A DNA stretch of 64,000 nt from Emmonsiellopsis sp. PD_33 (lineage: Eukaryota; Ascomycota; Eurotiomycetes; Onygenales; Ajellomycetaceae): NCBI GenBank assembly GCA_032988165.1, contig JANTQF010000139.1:1-64000 (forward strand), given 5' to 3'. The notes under the pieces are model-generated. The model did not search any database and was not told the origin of the DNA. It was given only the letters and a program-made list of their open reading frames with translations. A program made the translations under genes and the position numbers. Below, one piece after another: positions 10,236 through 20,900 of the stretch. Every line of letters begins with the position of its first letter. The first letter of the stretch is position 1.

Positions 10236-12933
10236 ATGCGATTCTTCCGCTGCCTGGTTCCTTTAATAACCAGTGCCTTTACGATTTTCTCATCAAATGT
10301 CCACGGTACGTTGCATCCCTTGTATATCCTTATACATGGCGGAAAGATATTGAAACTATTTTTGCTGCCAAATTGCTGACAACACCCCTCCCATCAGCAC
10401 ATTCCCAAGCCCGAGATAGAATCGACTACCTTTCCCTGGTCGAGAACCCTGTAATACATACGCCCTCACATCGTGTACATGCACATTCACATTTCGATAT
10501 CACGTTCGACCTTCATAGAAGAAAACAACGGCTCAAGCTGAGCTTAGAGCCTAACGATGATATTCTCACGGACGGTGCACAGGTTGCCTTTGTTGACCAC
10601 GCTGGAAATGTGCAGAGAACGGAATCCATAAATCGACGGAGCCACAGGGTGTTCAAGGGCTGGTCCTGGATAGAACTGGAAGATGGAAGTTGGGATAGGG
10701 TTGGCTGGGCCCGGGTGACGATTAAGGAAGATGGTGTCGATCCTCTTTTCGAAGGGGCTTTTACTATTACGCACGACCATCATCATGTCTTGCTACGATC
10801 GAGCTATATGCGGACAAAACACAAACTCGATCCCCATTTGGAAGATACCACCGCAGAGTATATGGTAGTTTTCCGGGATTCGGATATTGGAGGACACGGT
10901 GACGAGGATTATGCAAAACGATCCGTGGTCGCCGAACGATCCTGTACAGCTGATAATCTGCCATTCAATTCCGATCCTAACCACCCAATTTTTCGGTCCA
11001 TGACACGTCGTGATGAGGGACGCTGGGGATCTGTCTCGTTAGATTCACTGTTGGGCTTGACTCGTCGACAAGACATGCCCGGTGGCGGAAATTCGGGATC
11101 GGTAAATCTGAGAGACAGTATCGGAAGCACCGCAGGCTGCCCACTCACTCGAAGGGTTGCCTTGATTGGGGTTGCTACCGACTGCACCTACACTAATAGA
11201 TTTGAAACAGAGCAGGCGGTCAGAGAAAACGTTATAAACGTCATTAACGCTGCCTCCGAAGTCTACGAGCAAAGTTTTAACATTACTTTGGGTCTCCGGA
11301 ATCTAACTATCTTCCCCCGAGACTGCCCAGCAAATGCTCCTGCGTCTGCCCCGTTTAATGTCGGTTGCAGTCAAGGCGTCAACGACGGTCTTCCTAACAT
11401 AAACGGGCGACTCAACCTCTTTTCTTCATGGCGTGCCACCCAAAAGGACAACAACGCATTTTGGACCCTCATGAGCAATTGCGCAAGTGGTGCTGAAGTA
11501 GGCCTTGCTTGGCTGGGTCAATTGTGCAATAACGGTGTAAATGGCGATGCAGATCCGACCAACAGTTCCTCGCAAGCTGTAACTGGAGCCAATGTGGTTG
11601 TTTATACCTCGACTCAGTGGCAGGTTTTTGCGTAAGTTACTCCTTTCCATTGTTTCCCTCCCTAAAGTACGCCAGTTTGCTGATTTCCTTCGAAGCCATG
11701 AGGCTGGGCATACTTTTGGGGCAGTCCATGATTGCGACGCAGAACTTTGTTCAGACTCAGAGATGGTTGCCACGTCCCAATGCTGCCCGGCATCCCAAAG
11801 CTCGTGTGATGCAAATGGCAGATTCATCATGAATCCCACGTCCGGTAGAGGAATCACGCAGTTTTCGGCCTGTACTATCGGTAATATTTGTTCCGGTATG
11901 GGTCGAAATAGCATAAAGACGGATTGTCTGTCCGATAACCGTGGTGTGGTCACCATTACTGGCAGCCAGTGTGGAAATGGGATAGTCGAGGAAGGAGAAG
12001 ACTGTGATTGTGGAGGTGAGGAATCTTGCAGCAACAACCAATGCTGTGATGCCAAAACGTGCAAATTCAAGGGCAATGCGGTTTGCGATGATTCCAACGA
12101 AGACTGCTGCAAGGGATGCCAGTTTGCTTCCTCGAACACAATTTGTCGAGCTAGTACAGGGCCCTGTGACCCGGAGGAGACATGCACTGGCAATACTGGT
12201 ACCTGTCCAAAAGATAACTCGAAACCGGATGGGGATGAGTGTGGTGACGGTCTCACCTGTGCTAGTGGCCAGTGCACAAGTAGAGACCTTCAATGCAAGT
12301 CCATCATGGGTAATCTTCTAGATGGCAACGCCACATATGCATGCGACAGTGATAGCTGTGACGTGAAGTGTTCAGCACCATCGCTCGGAAACAGATGCTC
12401 CTACATTAGACAAAACTTCCTCGACGGAACTCCCTGTCGTGCTGGCGGCAAATGTGAGAATGTAAGTTCAATTCCCAGTCCTACTTCGGAATTAGTTTTT
12501 CTCTTCTCCACTCGAATAATAACTAACCCACTTCTTCTAGGGAATCTGCACGGGCAGTTCATTCGGGAACGAAGCAAAATCCTGGATCAACCGCCATTTG
12601 CCCGTTGTCATCGGTGTATCCGCCGGTGTCGGCGGCCTCATAGTCCTCGGCATACTTGGCTGCATAATTAGGCGATGTCGACGACCTAGACATAGAAACA
12701 TGGCACCCATGGTCCAAGAAAACCGTTTCGTTCAGCCATCACAGGCATATTCCGGTTGGTCAGGCCCACCTCCTCCAGGTAACTTGGCCCAGCAACCAAG
12801 TCAGGGGGCAAGAAGAGGACCGCAGGTACCCGGACAGCCGCGTGTTGATCCTTTCGATGTCCCACTCCCACCTCCGGCATATGGAACCACGGCGGCTGCA
12901 GGAGGGAGGATGCCGTCGGTGCGGTATGCATAG
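10236..12933 (+). CDS. ADAM-family membrane metalloprotease
   Basis: Four exons are inferred: 10236-10305, 10398-11631, 11696-12461 and 12541-12933, giving 820 aa. The first exon encodes a signal peptide (MRFFRCLVPLITSAFTIF). A long prodomain follows, then a reprolysin-type catalytic domain whose zinc site HEAGHTFGAVHDC (residues about 436-448) is rebuilt exactly across intron 2. A disintegrin-like domain begins at CGNGIVEEGEDCDCG (about 527) and continues Cys-rich to about 690. After intron 3 comes one transmembrane helix (VIGVSAGVGGLIVLGILG, about 712-730), a basic stop-transfer RRCRRPRHR, and a Pro/Gln-rich cytoplasmic tail. This is the full architecture of fungal ADAM (ADM) proteases, which act at the surface or in the secretory pathway; the substrate is unknown. 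The HExxHxxGxxHD motif is intact, so it should be active. Confidence 0.95.
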
Positions 12934-13798
12934 TTGGCCGGGATTACCTTTTTGACTTGTTTATACGCTCCAATGCATGTTGGGTAAATGGCGTTTTGTT
13001 TGTGACTTGCATCTGTTTGGCTCTGTTTATATATATTTCCCTTGTCCGTCCATTGTGTGAGCACCTGTCTATTTCCCTCTCTGTCTTACCGGTTGACATA
13101 TTGTGTCCTCTATACATACGGACATATGTCGCCGATTTACCTACGTGGCTCCTCCCGTTTTCACGTCTCCAACGGGGAAGGACGTATGACTGCATTATAA
13201 TGCATGGTTTCTTTCTCTTTCTTTCTCTTTTCTTTTGCAAGTGTGTATTAAGAGATTGCGTTGTTTATATCTTGTTCATCAAGCATGCCATATGAAGGAT
13301 GGAGTGGATGGGTTTAGGTTGGGTTATATAGGACAGTCAATTACTATGTGTAATCATCGAATAGGAATGATCTCTTCATCTCCTTTCCCTCCCGTAAGAC
13401 CTACTTTTGTACGCTGTACCTTGGGTTGTCGTCGTTCCTTGCCTTTTTGAGTTATTGAAAGGGTTTGCCTAGGCGGCTTGTTCTGGACGAATCTGGCTTT
13501 TGATGGTCTCGAACGTCTGTGCGTTTCGCTGAACGGTGTATATAAGTGATCCAAGAGGTAGATAGATATATAGACAGATATATAGAATAAACAGGCAAGC
13601 GAAAACCCATAAAACTACGGCCATGTGCTAATATACTAGACGATGAAACGCGAAAGAGCAAACAAGGGACAATAAAAAAAACATCCAATAAACTCCAACA
13701 CCCGCCTGACTATACCAGCAGGATAACAAAAATATATAAAAAAAAAAAAAAAACCCCCAAGTCTTCTCCCCCCTCCCTTTTCTCGCATAACAACGCCA
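12934..13798. other. Convergent intergenic region
   Basis: Lies between the 3' ends of the ADAM gene and the centrin gene. It holds pyrimidine-rich 3' UTR-like sequence and a poly-A tract at about 13738-13753. No gene seen. Confidence 0.65.
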
Positions 13799-14740
13799 TC
13801 ACTGCAAACAAATCCCCACAAACCCCTCCCTCGTCACCCCACCCACCCCCTCCAAATCAAACTCCTCAATCATAGCCCTCAGCTCCTCCTCCTCCAACCC
13901 CGTCTCCCCCAACTCCCTCGCCACCCTCCTCAAATCCTCCAAATCAATAAACCCCTTGCCCCCCTCATCAAACAGCTCGAAGGCACGCAATATCTCCTCG
14001 CGCGGATCGCGTTCTAGGATCTTCCGCGCCGTGAGCGTCTGGAAAGCTGAGAGCGGCATGAGGAGGCTGGAGGGGTGTGGAGGGGGTTGTTGCTGTTGCT
14101 GTTGCTGCGATTGTTGTTGTTGTTGTTGTTGCTGGGCGGCGGCGGTGCGCGATTGGGTTTGGGAGGGTTGTTGGGAGGCTGTGCGTGGGACGCCGTAGGT
14201 GGTTAGGAGGGAGATGAGGTCCGGTTTTGAGAGGGTGAAGCCTAGGGCGCGCAGGGCGACGCGGAGCTCGTGGTAGTCTAGGTGGCGGTCGCGGTCGAGG
14301 TCGAAGAGGGTGAACTGCGTTGGGTGGGGGGAATGGTTAGAGATTGTATATCTTGGGGTTTGGGGGGGCGGGGTTTTTTGATAAAATTGATAGCGGTGAA
14401 AAGCGGGAGATTTAAGGGGGGTGAGGGGGGGTTAAATTCAAGTCTAATGACTTACAGCTTCATTAATCTCCTCCCTCTGTTCCTCCGTCAGGTCGTTTAT
14501 AGGGTTATTGTTCGCCTGCTGCGTATGCTGGCTTTGTTGAGAATGCGCCGGTGGGGCGGGAGGGTGTTGGGATTTCGAAAGGCCGCCGGTACCATCGCCA
14601 AAATCTCCTCGCTCCCGTCGGGATAGCACTGAGGTGCCGAAGGGGAGGTGGTTGTTGTTTAGCACTGAGCGGTCGGGGAGCTTCCCGCCAACGTAGGAGG
14701 ACCGGGGTGGGAATGACGGGTGCGCGGATGAGGATGCCAT
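13799..14740 (-). CDS. cdc31: Centrin / Cdc31 EF-hand protein with polyglutamine insert
   Basis: Two exons: 14740-14456 and 14314-13799, with intron 14455-14315 (GTAAGT donor), giving 266 aa. Centrin acts in spindle-pole-body duplication and, in TREX-2, mRNA export. After a disordered 80-residue N-terminus, LTEEQREEINEA continues over the intron into FTLFDLDRDRHLDYHE, a canonical first EF-hand loop. The usual LRVALRALGF motif follows. The second half has EF-hand 3 (FELFDEGGKGFIDLED) and a degenerate EF-hand 4 (DLEGVGGVTREG). Between the two halves lies a Gln-rich insert of about 19 residues with two Q runs, encoded by a CAG/CAA repeat. Typical centrins have about 160-190 aa, so this one is enlarged by the N-terminus and the insert. 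The last loop probably does not bind calcium. Confidence 0.92.
14088..14135. repeat. CAG/CAA repeat encoding polyQ in centrin
   Basis: Interrupted GTT/GCT triplets on the plus strand read as about 14 glutamines with one serine in the minus-strand centrin frame, between EF-hands 2 and 3. Confidence 0.85.
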
Positions 14741-15789
14741 TTGGCTGCGGGACTCTTTTTGGGCACGCTTGTTTTGGCGGGTGTTTGGTTTAAAAGGGGT
14801 AACGCATGAGGGTTGGGTTGGTTGGGCGAGCAGGCGGGGGTTAGAAGTGCATTGTTTTTCTGGGGTTGGTGTTTGTGTTTTTGGCGCATCTTGAGCTTCA
14901 AGTCGCGATCAACGCGAATTGGCGGACGTGGATAGCACGTGACCACATATTAGCCCTAACTCGAGATTTACGAACAAGCGGCCGAAAAAAATAACTGACG
15001 TTTGAAGAGAAACGAGTTGAGCGTATCATATCTTGGGTGTCTCATGTATTCATCATTACTTTATTGTAGTTTGTGTCGTGCCTTTCGCTAGGCTAAATAT
15101 ATGCTGTATTGTATCTGGTCATTGCAGGAGTTCATAAAATGATGGAAAACAAGGGAGTTGAAGGGAAAATAATTAGGAAAAGGCAGGGAAAGAAAAGAAT
15201 CAAAATCAAAAGGGGAAGAAAACGAAAGCCTAAAGAAGATAAGGATGAAATAGAGAAGTAAAATTCAAAAATAAAGCGCCGAAACCACACCCACCTTTTC
15301 CCATTCCCCCCTGAAAATGATATCTTGACAGTTCTCAAAACATTACCCAAATAGAAATTAGAAAAATCACATGTAGGTGGATAAAGACAAGAAATTCAAA
15401 GAAGGCTCCCAGTGTCTATTTCCAACTCACCACTCTTCACAATTATCAGGTCACTCTCTTTGTATGTTGTCCGCCAGTATAAAAAGAACAAACAGACCAT
15501 CCCTTTTTTTAGTTTTAAGCCACCCCCATGAAATTCCGTGAGAAGAGAAATGGGGATTAAAACAGAGAGGAACATTCTAGGTGTGAATAAGGTAGATACA
15601 CAACCATAATAACAGTGTAGAAACACAGAAGTTTATGAAGGGGAAAAAGGTTAAGAAACACAGGCTAAGCCGAGAAGGGTATATAGAAATGGCAGAAATG
15701 GCAGGAATGAAATGACAGAGGTTAAATGTTGGGGAGGTCATACAGCTCGAATAATAAACATCGAATCGGTAATTTGTGCGTCGTGGCGT
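14741..15789. other. Intergenic region: centrin promoter and 3' flank of the Zn-cluster gene
   Basis: The centrin promoter side contains CACGTGACC at 14936-14944 and AGCCCTAAC just beyond it. The remainder is purine-rich (15130-15250) without a coding signal. Confidence 0.55.
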
Positions 15790-18134
15790 TCACCCAATAA
15801 TAAGTTGTCTTTCATGTGCGGAATCCACGGATTCTTGCCGTTTAACTGGGAAAGTACGATCAAAGTCCCGATACTCAGTGTCATAGCCAACAAGATCGTC
15901 CCACGTCTCCTTTGCATCTAGTTTGATCCAGTTGTCTATAATGCCGACCTGGGTCGAGACATCGGTTTCGGTTTCTACCAGAGTGTCTTGTTGGGAGAAT
16001 GACAAGCTCGGGGGTCTAACTTGGAGATCTGCGACCGCGTCGTCCCATCTGGCACCAAGGTCATTATGTGCGCCTTGTCGTGGGGATAGAAGTCTGATCT
16101 GGGAGCCGGGCCCCTCAATGCCTATAGAAACTTGTCCGTCGGCAGTCTGCAAGGCAAGACCTGGGAGGGAGGAATTGGCCACCGGGAGTTGCTGTATTTC
16201 AAACGGGATGCCGTTTTCCAGGGGGGAGGACAAGAGGTCTCCCACAGTAGCCAGTACAGGGGTATCAAACGGATTGTCCAGCCCCCCGTATCCAGTGGGA
16301 ACTGGGCTGTTAGTTTGGAGGAACAACGCCAGTTTAAAAGGGGCGTATATGGAAGGAGGGGGTATGTTGAGGTTGAACCGTGCAAACCCCCGGGTTTTTA
16401 ACAGCAATCCTATCAGACTGAGAACGGACTCTGATTTGCCTAACATCCCCGAAAAAATATCCCGAGCTATACCACGATGCTCAATTTTGGACAGGGCAAT
16501 GACCGTCGCTTGGTATAATCTCGTAGCAACGTACATTTGTTTTGGGTAATCCTTGGTCTTCAATTTCCGCAATTGCTTAATTAATGCCTCGGAGAATTTT
16601 TCCGAGAGCTCAGCGATTCGTTTCGCTAGAGAGGCGAACAGGCCAGCTAATACGACCTGGGAAAGACGGTAGTCCCCTGGCCGCACATGCAATCCAGCTT
16701 GAGTAATATTTATAACAAATGTGAATATCCGATGCATGTGCATGGCGGTGAATAGCATCGACTGATATTCTCCGTCACCATTGAAACGAGGGATCGTTGT
16801 AGGGATCGCTGTAGGAGGAAGAGTGCACAGGGCGTTGTCTATCAAATTAGACCACTCGTTTTTGGACAAGATGTAATTATTAGATGGCGTGTCGGAAGGA
16901 ATTGTACTCGGGATGACTAGCGTGGCCATTTCTAGAGTTGCCCCCTGGATTTGTACAATCACCTGCGCTTCTGCGTTTTCAGGCGCTGATTGGGAATTGA
17001 TATGCTCTAGTTCGCGGAGCAGCTTGTTTGCAGCCATAAACGTTTGATCCTTGGCGCTATCCGCGGCGGCTTTTCGATCCTGGGGAGAGGAGACAGCTGG
17101 AGCACAGTAAAGCGATAGCTGGCCGGGGCTGCGGATGCATGGCGACGGGAACGACGACGACGAATCATCACCCCTGCAGAAGATACACACTTCGCTGGGA
17201 TCGCACGGTTTTTTCCTTTGGGCACACCAGCAACAAGTGCCGCCCATGTCCGCTAGTAATTGCTTACGGCGACGGTCGTCCGCCGTTCGAATCTTCGGTC
17301 TCCGATACGTGGTGGAACCACCGCGTGAGGGATTCTCATAAACAAAGTTAATCTCGGTGGCTGTCGAAATTGATGATTGTGTTCTTGACAAGAGATGCCC
17401 ACCAGCGGCCGATGTCTCACTCCAGCTTTGGGCATAAGGATCGACAAGTGGGGGATGCGTTGTCGAGGGCGAGGGTGAGGGCCCATGGATCTCAACAGGT
17501 GGTTTTGGTGAGATCGGGACATTGGAACCACGACTGAAAGTTCCAGGGGGGCTACGCCGCTCCGAACCATATCGTGAGCGATAGGTCCACGTCTGAACCG
17601 AATCACTGATTGGTGTTGGGTTTGTACGATCGCGGTTGGTATGCGGAGTTTGGTGGAGGATGGGGGGTGGGAAATATCGGGGGGCTGTGGGAGGATCTCG
17701 CCAGGAGTGTTGCTGCACAGAATACTCTTGCTGGAGCGGCAATCTCGGGTGCAAAAACGAAGGATGGTCTGAGGGTTGATGGGACGTATGCCTGCTGTAT
17801 TGAGAAGTACTAGGAGAGCTTTCAACATTGCTCTGTCCCCCAGCAAGTCAGCAAACATTTCATTTCAACGCAACCAAAGCCGGACGAATCTGATGGCAAT
17901 AACATTCGAAGAGACTGGACTGGAACAAACCCCAGCTTCACTCACTTGGCGGGGGTTGTTAGGCTTTGCAATGACGGTTTGCTGAAACTGATCTACGATA
18001 CGAGACACACGGCTGGGGGTGGTATGACTAGGAGAGGGGTGATAGCTGGAGGGGATATGGCTTGAAGATGGGATATTAGGGTAAGGCTGAGGCCGCCGTT
18101 GAGAATCCTCAGGTATATTCACATTACGCTCCAT
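15790..18134 (-). CDS. Zn2Cys6-like fungal regulator
   Basis: Two exons: 18134-17946 (start MERNVNIPEDSQ) and 17832-15790, with intron 17945-17833 (GTGAGT donor, TGAC branch, GACAG acceptor), giving 743 aa. The N-terminal 280 residues are Pro/Ser/Thr-rich. A cysteine cluster follows the basic run DDRRRKQLL: C-x2-C-x6-C-x5-C-x2-C-x12-C. The first five spacings match the GAL4-type Zn2Cys6 class, but the last is longer than the usual 6-9. The remaining roughly 450 residues are largely helical, as in the regulatory region of such factors, although no clear middle homology motif is visible. The cluster is internal rather than N-terminal, which is unusual. Target genes cannot be deduced from the context. 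Confidence 0.8.
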
Positions 18135-18931
18135 CGTATCACCAAAAACATGCACAGGATAAGGTAGAACATCAGGTCGCTTTGTTCAGTCTCTCCAGGA
18201 TATAGGCAGCCACAGCAGAAACCTAGATCCGCAAAGCACGACAACACCCATAACAAAAGAAGGCAACGGGGGTATAAGAGGAGGGTGTAGGTCAAGGAAA
18301 AGAAAAGCTCTGGCGATGCCGGGGCAGTTTTAGGCGCAAAATGGTGGGAGCGACTGTCTCCGGAAAGCGTGGTGTCGTAGGCGGCTCATTTGTATCTATT
18401 CGTTGTCCGCCGGGCTGCAATTGGGCAATGGGACTGCTGTCGGACGTCTCAATGGGGGAAGGTGTACAAGCTGTTCGGCGGTCCATTGGCCAAATTGACC
18501 TGCAACCGGTGCAAACTCGAACCTGCAGCTGGTGCAAACTCGACAAACAGCAAGGCGAAGCAGCAGACAGCTCCCGCTGTCATCAGAGCTTGCGGGTTTT
18601 GGAGAGGGAGGGCATGGAGATAACGGCCATGTGCCAATTCCAGAAAGTTTGGCTTCAAATATGTCGGGGTTCGTGGATGTGTGTACCCGTGGAATTGAGG
18701 GGTCGGTCACTGCGTCGCAAATCGGCAGCTTAGGATAGAGCCATTTGCAAGGGGATCATACCAACCTAAGAGGGCAAGGATTAATTGGCAAGGTTGCCCA
18801 CCATAAATGACGACAATGTTTGTATGGGGTTAGATATCCAATCTCGCTGGAGAAATCTAACCAACCCCGAAAACGCTTTGGCATTTATGACCAAATGCTA
18901 GGTGTTATTAACGGAGATCTGCCCGACGTGT
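18135..18931. other. Intergenic region with a 23-bp direct repeat
   Basis: Promoter side of the Zn-cluster gene and 3' flank of the Mgs1 gene. Two imperfect 23-bp copies of a CTGCA..GGTGCAAACTCGA unit lie at 18500-18544. Overlapping ORFs on both strands at 18340-18740 lack recognisable motifs. Confidence 0.5.
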
Positions 18932-20548
18932 TTAACTATAGTGATTGGCAAGGTCCGTGTCTATTTGCAGCCCAAGATCGTGATCCTCGAGGAATTGCCT
19001 ATCGTTCAACTTTTCAGGTAGATACTCTTGAGCGACCTTGCCATCCACATAGTTGGGGTTGTATTTATATTCCTTGCCATAACCCATTTCTTTCATCAGC
19101 TTGGTTGGAGCATTTCGCAAATGAATAGGGATCGGTAACCCAGCTATTCCAGGTTCTTGCAACGCAGCTAGCGCGTTACTAAGACCCCGATAAGCTCTGG
19201 TGCTTTTCTTAGATAGGGCCATAGCGACTGTAGCATGCGCAAGATTGATCCGCGCTTCCGGCATGCCGATTTTCTCCACGGCAGTATAAGCAGAGGTGGC
19301 AAGGGGCAACATTGTATTGTCTGCCAACCCAATATCTTCAGATGCGACCACGATCAACCGCCGGGCGATGTAGAGCGGATCCTCGCCAGACTGAATCATC
19401 CGAGCCAAGTAATAGAGTGCCGCGTCAGGATCGCTACCTCGAATGGATTTGTGAAAGGCGGATATCGTATCGTAATGCTGGTCTCCCGCACGATCATAGA
19501 CGAGGGTCTTCGTTAATGATTTCTTCATCTCATCTTTGGTCATTCCCTCGCGCCGCGATAGGTCCATCGCGAGCTCTAATAAGTTGAGTGACGTTCGAGC
19601 ATCCCCGTCGGAAAATGCAGCAAGATACCTTATCAACTCCTCGTCGACCAGAGCGGAGGGAGAATAATTGGGTCCTTCGACCTCTAAAGCGCGATTAAGA
19701 ATAGAAACTATGTTTTCATCTGTAAGTTTCGCAAGAGTGAACGTGCGACATCGTGATAGTAGGGCGTTTTGAACCTTGAACGATGGGTTCTCAGTGGTGG
19801 CACCGATCAACGTTATCTGGCCGCTCTCCACAGGGCCAAGAAAGACGTCCTGTTGAGACTTGGAGAACCTATGAATTTCATCACAGAAAAGGATGGTCTT
19901 CCTCCCCGACAAACTGAGCTCGTTTTTAGCCTCTGCAAACAATTTCTTGCATTCGGCAACTCCGGAGTTCGTGCTGTTGATTTCTACAAATCGACTCCCG
20001 ACCATCTTGGCAATAACTCGTGCAATTGTCGTTTTCCCCGTACCAGGACCACCCCACAGAACCATGCTCGGTACGCGATCCTGCTCAATAAGTCCACGGA
20101 GGACCCCTGACGGCCCAACCAGGTCTTGCCCACAGACGTCATCTAGCGTCTGCGGTCGCATTCGTTCAGCCAGAGGCGCCGCCCTTTTGAGAGCATTAGA
20201 TATCCGGCTCCGTTTAGCCGTATGACCTGTGTCCTCTTCGGTAAAAGAAGCTGATTTGGCATCTTGGAATCTCTTGGGAGCATCCCCATCATCGACGAAT
20301 GACCGTTTCCCCTTGAGGGTTTGAGTTGGTGTTGGTGACGTTGCATGGGTGTCTAGTTTGGATATTGGCTGTGGACGACTTTTCCTTACACTCGAGTTTG
20401 TGAAGAAGGCCGACACGGGGACGCTGCCCTGGGAAGAGTCATCAGTCTGGCTGGACTCGGGCTCGACAAAGCTTTGGCATCCGGAATCTATGTGGGGGTT
20501 GATCTTGTGTTCTTTGACAGATTTTTCGCAAATAGGACATTTGACCAT
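18932..20548 (-). CDS. mgs1: Mgs1/WRNIP1-type AAA+ ATPase
   Basis: Single exon of 538 aa starting at MVKCPICEKSV; an upstream ATG in the same frame would add 15 residues ahead of the zinc finger. Residues 4-24 form a UBZ-type finger (CPIC...H...C), the ubiquitin-binding element that brings WRNIP1/Mgs1 to ubiquitinated PCNA. A disordered linker contains SVPVSAFF, a PIP-box-like stretch without the glutamine. The AAA+ core has APLAERMRPQTLDDVCGQ, Walker A GGPGTGKTT (about 166-174), Walker B LFCDEIHRF, sensor 1 IGATTENPSF and the LLSRCRTF arginine-finger segment, followed by the MgsA C-terminal domain (YLARMIQSGEDPLYIARRL, SEDIGLAD). It maintains genome stability at stalled forks. It is divergent from the aminotransferase gene, 352 bp away. 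Confidence 0.96.
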   Translation of the reverse strand: MVKCPICEKSVKEHKINPHIDSGCQSFVEPESSQTDDSSQGSVPVSAFFTNSSVRKSRPQPISKLDTHATSPTPTQTLKGKRSFVDDGDAPKRFQDAKSASFTEEDTGHTAKRSRISNALKRAAPLAERMRPQTLDDVCGQDLVGPSGVLRGLIEQDRVPSMVLWGGPGTGKTTIARVIAKMVGSRFVEINSTNSGVAECKKLFAEAKNELSLSGRKTILFCDEIHRFSKSQQDVFLGPVESGQITLIGATTENPSFKVQNALLSRCRTFTLAKLTDENIVSILNRALEVEGPNYSPSALVDEELIRYLAAFSDGDARTSLNLLELAMDLSRREGMTKDEMKKSLTKTLVYDRAGDQHYDTISAFHKSIRGSDPDAALYYLARMIQSGEDPLYIARRLIVVASEDIGLADNTMLPLATSAYTAVEKIGMPEARINLAHATVAMALSKKSTRAYRGLSNALAALQEPGIAGLPIPIHLRNAPTKLMKEMGYGKEYKYNPNYVDGKVAQEYLPEKLNDRQFLEDHDLGLQIDTDLANHYS

Positions 20549-20900
20549 GTTGAACGGCGTTGGCAGCAGCGGGATAGTCAACAGAATCGGCAAGGATCCT
20601 TGGATGTCATCGTCAAGTCTTCCAGGCTGGATCCTTCTCGGAAGACGTGTCGCGTGTCGCGTGTCGCGGCTGCAGATCGCCTGGCGTCGCGTAGGTCATG
20701 TGACTAGGCCGGAACAATGTAAATCCGCAATGCCGACACCCGGCCCGCCCGCCAATCAGAGCCGCGGGTTTGGCAGCCCGCGGGCAGCATCAACGCAGCA
20801 CGCCATCTCCCGCCAGGCAAGACTCACTCTGCGCTCTCTATCCGTATATCTCCCAGAGCAAAGAGTCAGTAGCTGAGCAGACTTGTATGACGGGTGGGCA
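20549..20900. promoter_or_regulatory. Shared promoter of mgs1 and the kynurenine aminotransferase gene
   Basis: 352 bp separates the two divergent start codons. It contains three tandem CGTGTCG heptamers (20646-20666), TCATGTGAC (about 20697-20705) and an inverted CCGCGGG/CCCGCGG-type GC-rich block around 20762-20782. Confidence 0.6.
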
